A program made the position numbers and the translations under genes. This document shows, piece by piece, positions 6,423-10,039 of a DNA stretch of 10,039 bases. This DNA comes from Bacillota bacterium. GTDB taxonomy: Bacteria; Eremiobacterota; SpSt-956; JAKJGF01. The stretch's first letter is position 1, and every line of letters begins with the position of its first letter. The stretch covers positions 1-10,039 of the forward strand of contig JAKPQU010000342.1 in assembly GCA_029555925.1 (NCBI GenBank). The letters run 5' to 3'. Under the pieces are notes generated by a model, which saw nothing but the letters and a program-made list of their open reading frames with translations, did no database searches and was not told the DNA's origin.

Positions 6423-8029
6423 TTTTTACGGAACTTGATATTTTATTTAAAGATGCAACAATTTATGACGGCCTTGGCAGCAGGCCTGTCAGGGGAAATA
6501 TCGGTGTTTTCTCCGGATTTATTGTATATCCGGCAGAGGACTCTATGGAAAAATCTGCCAGAAGAGTAATACATTGTGAGAATCTCTGTCTGTGTCCGGG
6601 ATTTATAAATATTCACAGCCATTCCGATATGCCATTACTTGTAGACGGAAGAGTTCCCAGTGTGATACACCAGGGTATTACTACTGAAGTGACCGGTAAC
6701 TGCGGTTATTCCCTTGCACCTCTTTATGGAAGTTCTCTTGATGAAATCAGGAGAGAATTTAAAAGAGATTTTGATATGGATGTAACATGGGGTGGTCTTG
6801 GCGAATACTTTAATCTTCTGGAGAGACAGGGGATTTCTGTAAATGTCATATCTCTGGTCGGTCATGGAACACTTCGTGGAAGTGTTACAGACAGATCGGA
6901 CAGATGCCTTACAAAAGATGAAATGGTAAGAATGAAAGAGGAACTTTATAAGGCCATGAAACAGGGAGCGGCAGGACTTTCTACAGGTCTTATTTATCCT
7001 CCAGGCTCTTATGCTCCCACTGAAGAACTGATAGAACTGGGGAAAACAGTCAGAGAAACAGGAGGTTATTATGCAAGCCATATAAGAGGAGAAGGAGATT
7101 CTCTCTTTGATGCCATAAAAGAGGCAATTACCATAGGTTTTGAAGCCAGAATTCCTGTCGAGATTTCACACCTGAAGGCAGCGGGAGAGAAAAACTGGGG
7201 GAAAACCGGCCGGGTTCTGGAAATGATAGGAGATGCCAGAAGTAAAGGACTTTATATACAGCATGATCAGTATCCCTATACTGCTTCTGCCACAGGTCTT
7301 TCCATGATGGTTCCCCAATGGGTTCATGACGGAGGAACAGATGCATTTCTTTCCAGATTGAACACTGAGACTATAAGAGAAAAAATACTCGAAGAAATGA
7401 ACTACAGGGGGTATATAAACGGAAGAAAAGTCCTTGTAAGCGGCGTTAATCTGGAAAAAAATAAGAAGTACGAAGGACGGGAAATATCCGAAATAGCGGG
7501 AGAAGAAGAAAAAAATGTCTTTGAATTCATACTTGATCTTCTGTTTGAAGAAGAGGGAAGTGTGGGAGCAATCTATATGAGTATGGATGAAGAAGATGTT
7601 CGCCGTGTAATGAAAGATCCTTTTACTGCAACAGGTAACGATGCTTCTGCTTCTGCCACGGAAGGCCCTCTTTTCAGGGGTAAACCACACCCCAGAACCT
7701 ATGGAACTTTTCCGCGGGTTCTCGGTAAATACAGCAGGGAAGAAGGACTTTTTTCTATGGAAGAAGGAATAAGAAAAATGACTTCACTGCCCGCAAAAAT
7801 GCTGGGACTTACCGATAGAGGAATTGTAAAACATGGTATGGCAGCAGATCTGGTCGTGTTTGACAGGAATACTATAGAAGATAGAGGAACTTATAAGGAA
7901 CCACATAATTACCCGAAAGGTATTGAATATGTTATAGTAAACGGCCATATTGTATTGGACAGGGGAGAGATTTTGTCTGACATGCCGGGGAAGGTGTTGA
8001 GGAGAACCCGGAGTATGGCCATGCAATAA
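6419..8029 (+). CDS. N-acyl-D-amino-acid deacylase (D-aminoacylase), amidohydrolase superfamily
   Basis: This 536-residue protein hydrolyses the amide of N-acyl-D-amino acids, or of related compounds, in the cytoplasm. It fits the D-aminoacylase family in length and motifs. The metal ligands are His66 and His68 in INIHSHSD, Cys95 in TGNCGYS, His221 in ASHIRGEGD and His251 in ISHLKAAG. Asp408 in GNDASAS is the expected catalytic base. These match the Cys96/His220/His250/Asp366 pattern known for D-aminoacylase. The small beta-sandwich is built from both ends (DILFKDATIYDG, 7-18; GMAADLVVFDRNTIEDRGTY, 473-492). Substrate choice (D-Glu, D-Asp, hydrophobic) cannot be read, and some relatives act on dihydropyrimidine-like or N-acyl-D-glutamate substrates. 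The start given is GTG at 6419, overlapping the upstream stop. An alternative is ACG at 6428, which has GAGGTGA just upstream and gives a family-like N-terminus (ELDILFKDATIYDG). Confidence 0.9.
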   Translation: MIFTELDILFKDATIYDGLGSRPVRGNIGVFSGFIVYPAEDSMEKSARRVIHCENLCLCPGFINIHSHSDMPLLVDGRVPSVIHQGITTEVTGNCGYSLAPLYGSSLDEIRREFKRDFDMDVTWGGLGEYFNLLERQGISVNVISLVGHGTLRGSVTDRSDRCLTKDEMVRMKEELYKAMKQGAAGLSTGLIYPPGSYAPTEELIELGKTVRETGGYYASHIRGEGDSLFDAIKEAITIGFEARIPVEISHLKAAGEKNWGKTGRVLEMIGDARSKGLYIQHDQYPYTASATGLSMMVPQWVHDGGTDAFLSRLNTETIREKILEEMNYRGYINGRKVLVSGVNLEKNKKYEGREISEIAGEEEKNVFEFILDLLFEEEGSVGAIYMSMDEEDVRRVMKDPFTATGNDASASATEGPLFRGKPHPRTYGTFPRVLGKYSREEGLFSMEEGIRKMTSLPAKMLGLTDRGIVKHGMAADLVVFDRNTIEDRGTYKEPHNYPKGIEYVIVNGHIVLDRGEILSDMPGKVLRRTRSMAMQ

Positions 8030-8055
8030 GCTTCTTTTTTTGTATCCCAAAAGAC

Positions 8056-8084
8056 TTGACTTTATATTTAAGATAGTATATAAT
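8056..8084 (+). promoter_or_regulatory. sigma70-type promoter of the MerR-type regulator
   Basis: TTGACT (8056-8061), a 17-nt spacer and TATAAT (8079-8084) make the best promoter match in the window. Transcription would begin near 8091. The spacer is normal length, unlike the 19-20 bp spacers at classic MerR-activated promoters. If the regulator acts on its own promoter, repression is more likely than MerR-style distortion. Confidence 0.75.
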
Positions 8085-8107
8085 ATACCTATACGTATAT
8101 GTATACT
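8075..8107. promoter_or_regulatory. palindromic operator candidate over the MerR-gene transcription start
   Basis: A perfect 10-bp palindrome, TATACGTATA (8090-8099), lies at the expected transcription start. It is flanked by AGTATA (8075-8080) and TATACT (8102-8107), also inverted copies of each other. The whole dyad covers the -10 box and start site. Binding by the downstream gene product would autorepress. The AT-richness of the region makes chance symmetry a real alternative. Confidence 0.4.
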
Positions 8108-8160
8108 TTGAAAAAAATACAAATACGTTTCTGTAGAAAAATAATAAAAAGGAGGTACTT

Positions 8161-8865
8161 GTGAAAGATTTGATTAGTCTTTACAGCAGAGAAGATGTAA
8201 TTAATAGAATTAAGCTGGAACCGGATGTTCTTGATAAATGGTATAAATACGGTCTTCTATATCCTGCAGGCCACTATGATAAAGATACACCCTATTACAA
8301 TGAAGAGAATTTGTTACATGCAGAAAAGCTCAAAACTCTTATGGACCTCGGGTATGATTATGATTCTTTAAAAAAGATTACCAGCAGGGTAGGTCTTCCC
8401 GGACAAAATAATAAAAAAGATGTACAGGGAAAATTATTAACAGTAGGAGAAATAGCAGAAAGAAGCGGTATCAGCGCCAGAACCCTGAAATACTGGGAGG
8501 AGAAAGAGCTTATCAGTCCTGATGCCCGTTCTGAAGGAGGTTTCCGGTTATACAGGGAATCTTTTGTGGAAATATGTTATAGAATAAGGGAATTACAATT
8601 GTTCGGTTATACAGTGGAAGAATTGAAAAATATGAATCTCCTGTTGCTCCCTGATAATAGATTACAGGAAGAACTACTCACTTACGGTGAAGAAGAAATA
8701 GAAAAAATACTCGAAGAATTTTTGGAGCAACAGAAAAATTTGCTTGAAAAAATGAATGATTTAAAAAAATCTGTAAAGAGATGGGAAGGTATAACCAAAG
8801 TACAGACGAAATTTATATATAGATTTAAATCGCATATGAAATCAAAAAAAATAAAAAATAAATAA
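8161..8865 (+). CDS. MerR-family transcriptional regulator with two tandem HTH domains
   Basis: This 234-residue protein carries two MerR-type winged-helix domains in a row. The second (residues 92-157) is canonical: LLTVGEIAERSGISARTLKYWEEKELI is helix-turn-helix, followed by the wing GGFRLY and the helix LQLFGYTVEEL. The first (7-72) aligns to the same pattern (YSREDVINRIKLEPDVLDKWYKYGLLYPAG, then YYNEENLLHAEKLKTLMDLGYDYDSL) but has lost the typical wing and several key residues. It may bind a ligand or partner, or act as a weak DNA reader. A charged coiled coil (175-206) is the likely dimer helix, and the tail is very basic (KSKKIKNK). I see no Cys-rich metal-binding loop, so a metal effector is unlikely. 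The GTG start follows AAGGAGGT by 4 nt. Its targets are unknown, and the co-directional radical SAM gene 79 bp downstream is a candidate. Confidence 0.85.
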   Translation: MKDLISLYSREDVINRIKLEPDVLDKWYKYGLLYPAGHYDKDTPYYNEENLLHAEKLKTLMDLGYDYDSLKKITSRVGLPGQNNKKDVQGKLLTVGEIAERSGISARTLKYWEEKELISPDARSEGGFRLYRESFVEICYRIRELQLFGYTVEELKNMNLLLLPDNRLQEELLTYGEEEIEKILEEFLEQQKNLLEKMNDLKKSVKRWEGITKVQTKFIYRFKSHMKSKKIKNK

Positions 8866-8919
8866 AAAATAAATATAAAGAGATTATAGAGCCTTCTGTG
8901 AATATTTGAAGTGCCCCTG

Positions 8920-8925
8920 TATAAT
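8920..8925 (+). promoter_or_regulatory. possible -10 box for the radical SAM gene
   Basis: TATAAT is a perfect -10 match, 19 nt before the GTG at 8945, but the -35 region 17 nt upstream (TGTGAA) is poor. A weak -35 would fit a promoter that depends on an activator such as the neighbouring MerR-type protein, but that is inference. Read-through from the MerR gene is also possible, since the 79-nt gap holds no visible terminator. Confidence 0.35.
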
Positions 8926-8944
8926 TTCTGGAAAAGAGAAAATT

Positions 8945-10039
8945 GTGAAAAAAATAAATAGAATTTTAATGATAGAACCAAAATCTCCCGATGTTCATAT
9001 TTTCAGCCTCACCCCTGTCCCGAGGCTTGGAACTATTATTCTGGGAACAATACTTAAAGAAAGAGGCTTTGATGTAGCAGTCATAGCAGAAGAAATACAT
9101 CCTGTAAAAGATGAATATTTTCAGGATGTTCAGCTTGTTGGAATTTCTTCCACTACCTCTACTGCAGTCAGAGCCTATGCACTTGCCGACAGATTAAGGG
9201 AAAAAGGAATAACAGTGGTAATGGGGGGGCCTCATGTGACTTTTATGCCGGAAGAGGCCATAAACCATGCCGATTATGTTGTTTTAGGCGAGGGAGAAAA
9301 TATTTTCCCGGAACTCGTAGAAGCACTTGATAGAGGAGAAACCCTGAAATCACAGCCCGGACTGGTAGTAAGGGGAGAAGAGGTACATCACGTACATGCT
9401 CAGAGGGTGAAAAACCTGGATGATATTCCCATACCTGATTTTTCCATTGTAATGGGTATGAATGATTGTAAAGTTCGCGGAACAAGGGTAATACCGATTC
9501 AGGCTTCCAGAGGGTGTCCTTTTGATTGTTGTTTTTGTTCTGTTACAGACATGTTCGGCAGAAAATTCCGTCATAAAAGCATAGAAAGAGTACTTCAGGA
9601 AGTAGAGAAATTTAACAGTAAAAAATATAATATTTTCTTTTACGATGATAATATTGCAGCAGATAAAAAATGGCTTAAAGAATTATTAAGAGAATTTGTC
9701 AAGAGAGAAATGAAGTTTTCATGGTGTGCCCAGGTCCGCATTGATGCTGCTAAAGATGAAGAACTTCTTGACCTTATGAAAGCCACCCGATGTCAGACTG
9801 TATTTATAGGTATAGAGTCATTAAATCCCGATACATTAAAAGCAATGAATAAAAATCAGACAGCAGAAGAGATAAAACAGGGTGTGGCAGCTTTTAACGC
9901 AAAGAAAATACCGGTTCATGGAATGTTTGTTTTCGGTCTTGATACAGATACACCTGAAACACTGAAAGGTACGATCTCTTTCGCAAAATATTCAGGTATT
10001 ACTACCGTTCAGTTCCTTATTCTTACACCTTTGCCGGGA
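8945..10039 (+). CDS. B12-binding-domain radical SAM protein (partial, cut by right edge)
   Basis: The first 365 codons are open to the window edge with no stop. The N-terminal part (residues about 5-135) is a cobalamin-binding Rossmann-type domain of the radical SAM class B kind (LGTIILGTILKERGFDV, VGISSTT, GGPHVT, VVLGEGEN). It lacks a DxHxxG motif, which is usual for this class. The radical SAM core begins at ASRGCPFDCCFCSVT. Cys191, Cys195 and Cys198 form the CxxxCxxC site for the 4Fe-4S cluster that cleaves S-adenosylmethionine. IFFYDDN (230-236), FIGIES (287-292), GMFVFGLDTDT (326-336) and the final LTPLPG are typical of the BchE-like and methylase-like members. Reactions in this family include methylation of unactivated carbon and ring-forming oxidations. 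The substrate here cannot be told. The start is GTG at 8945 with a weak ribosome binding site (AGAG); ATG at 8969 is an alternative. The missing C-terminus would settle the subfamily. Confidence 0.88.
   Translation, partial: MKKINRILMIEPKSPDVHIFSLTPVPRLGTIILGTILKERGFDVAVIAEEIHPVKDEYFQDVQLVGISSTTSTAVRAYALADRLREKGITVVMGGPHVTFMPEEAINHADYVVLGEGENIFPELVEALDRGETLKSQPGLVVRGEEVHHVHAQRVKNLDDIPIPDFSIVMGMNDCKVRGTRVIPIQASRGCPFDCCFCSVTDMFGRKFRHKSIERVLQEVEKFNSKKYNIFFYDDNIAADKKWLKELLREFVKREMKFSWCAQVRIDAAKDEELLDLMKATRCQTVFIGIESLNPDTLKAMNKNQTAEEIKQGVAAFNAKKIPVHGMFVFGLDTDTPETLKGTISFAKYSGITTVQFLILTPLPG

Noticed and set aside
6635..7081. 148-codon frame on the minus strand
   Set aside because: It is antisense to the metal-site region of the deacylase, with no plausible domain and no promoter or ribosome binding site seen.
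7166..7690. 174-codon frame on the minus strand
   Set aside because: It lies entirely antisense to the deacylase, whose conserved residues are intact across it, and its Phe/Ser/Cys-rich composition is that of a shadow frame.
8025..8042. terminator after the deacylase (T-run near 8035-8041)
   Set aside because: There are seven Ts, but only the 6-nt palindrome AAGCTT precedes them. The stem is too short to call.
7784..8122. 112-codon frame on the minus strand
   Set aside because: It is antisense to the deacylase C-terminus and to the MerR promoter, with no coding signature.

Overview
The window is AT-rich bacterial chromosomal DNA. It carries six substantial protein genes, one of them cut by the right edge, and no RNA gene, CRISPR array or transposase that I can recognise. 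Ribosome binding sites are strong (AAGGAGGT, AAAGGAG), promoters are sigma70-like, and GTG starts are common. The non-coding gaps hold 7-nt-periodic repeats and a REP-like inverted repeat of a kind scattered in many environmental and often uncultured Gram-negative lineages. I cannot assign a phylum from the sequence alone.

Layout. Positions 108-1937 (+) encode a polytopic membrane protein resembling the TMTC/PMT-like GT-C glycosyltransferases, with five C-terminal TPR repeats. It converges on, and overlaps by 9 bp, a gene of unknown function at 1929-3311 (-) that is acidic and helix-rich. A structured 270-bp gap (3312-3581) with two inverted-repeat elements and a possible short leader ORF separates that gene from an S9 prolyl-oligopeptidase-like serine peptidase at 3582-5597 (-), whose catalytic triad is complete.

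The 348-bp gap 5598-5945 is a divergent promoter region. It has one good promoter for the peptidase (5665-5693, -), one good promoter reading right (5800-5828, +), and several short degenerate tandem repeats between and beside them. The rightward promoter serves a probable two-gene operon. This contains a small unrecognised membrane protein (5946-6422) overlapping by 4 bp an N-acyl-D-amino-acid deacylase of the amidohydrolase superfamily (6419-8029).

Next is a tandem-domain MerR-type regulator (8161-8865, +). It has its own near-consensus promoter, a palindromic AT-rich operator candidate over the start of transcription, and a GTG start. Last comes the first 365 codons of a cobalamin-binding radical SAM enzyme (8945 to the edge, +).

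How the genes relate: the peptidase and the deacylase both fit peptide or amino-acid derivative catabolism and share a divergent control region, but that link is inference. The MerR regulator is co-directional with the radical SAM gene 79 bp downstream and could control it. The TPR/glycosyltransferase-like gene and the unknown gene look unrelated to the rest. I see mostly ordinary metabolic and housekeeping-type content. The best leads are the repeat-rich gaps, the doubled MerR domain, and two genes whose best Shine-Dalgarno sequence points at a non-canonical start (ATC, ACG).
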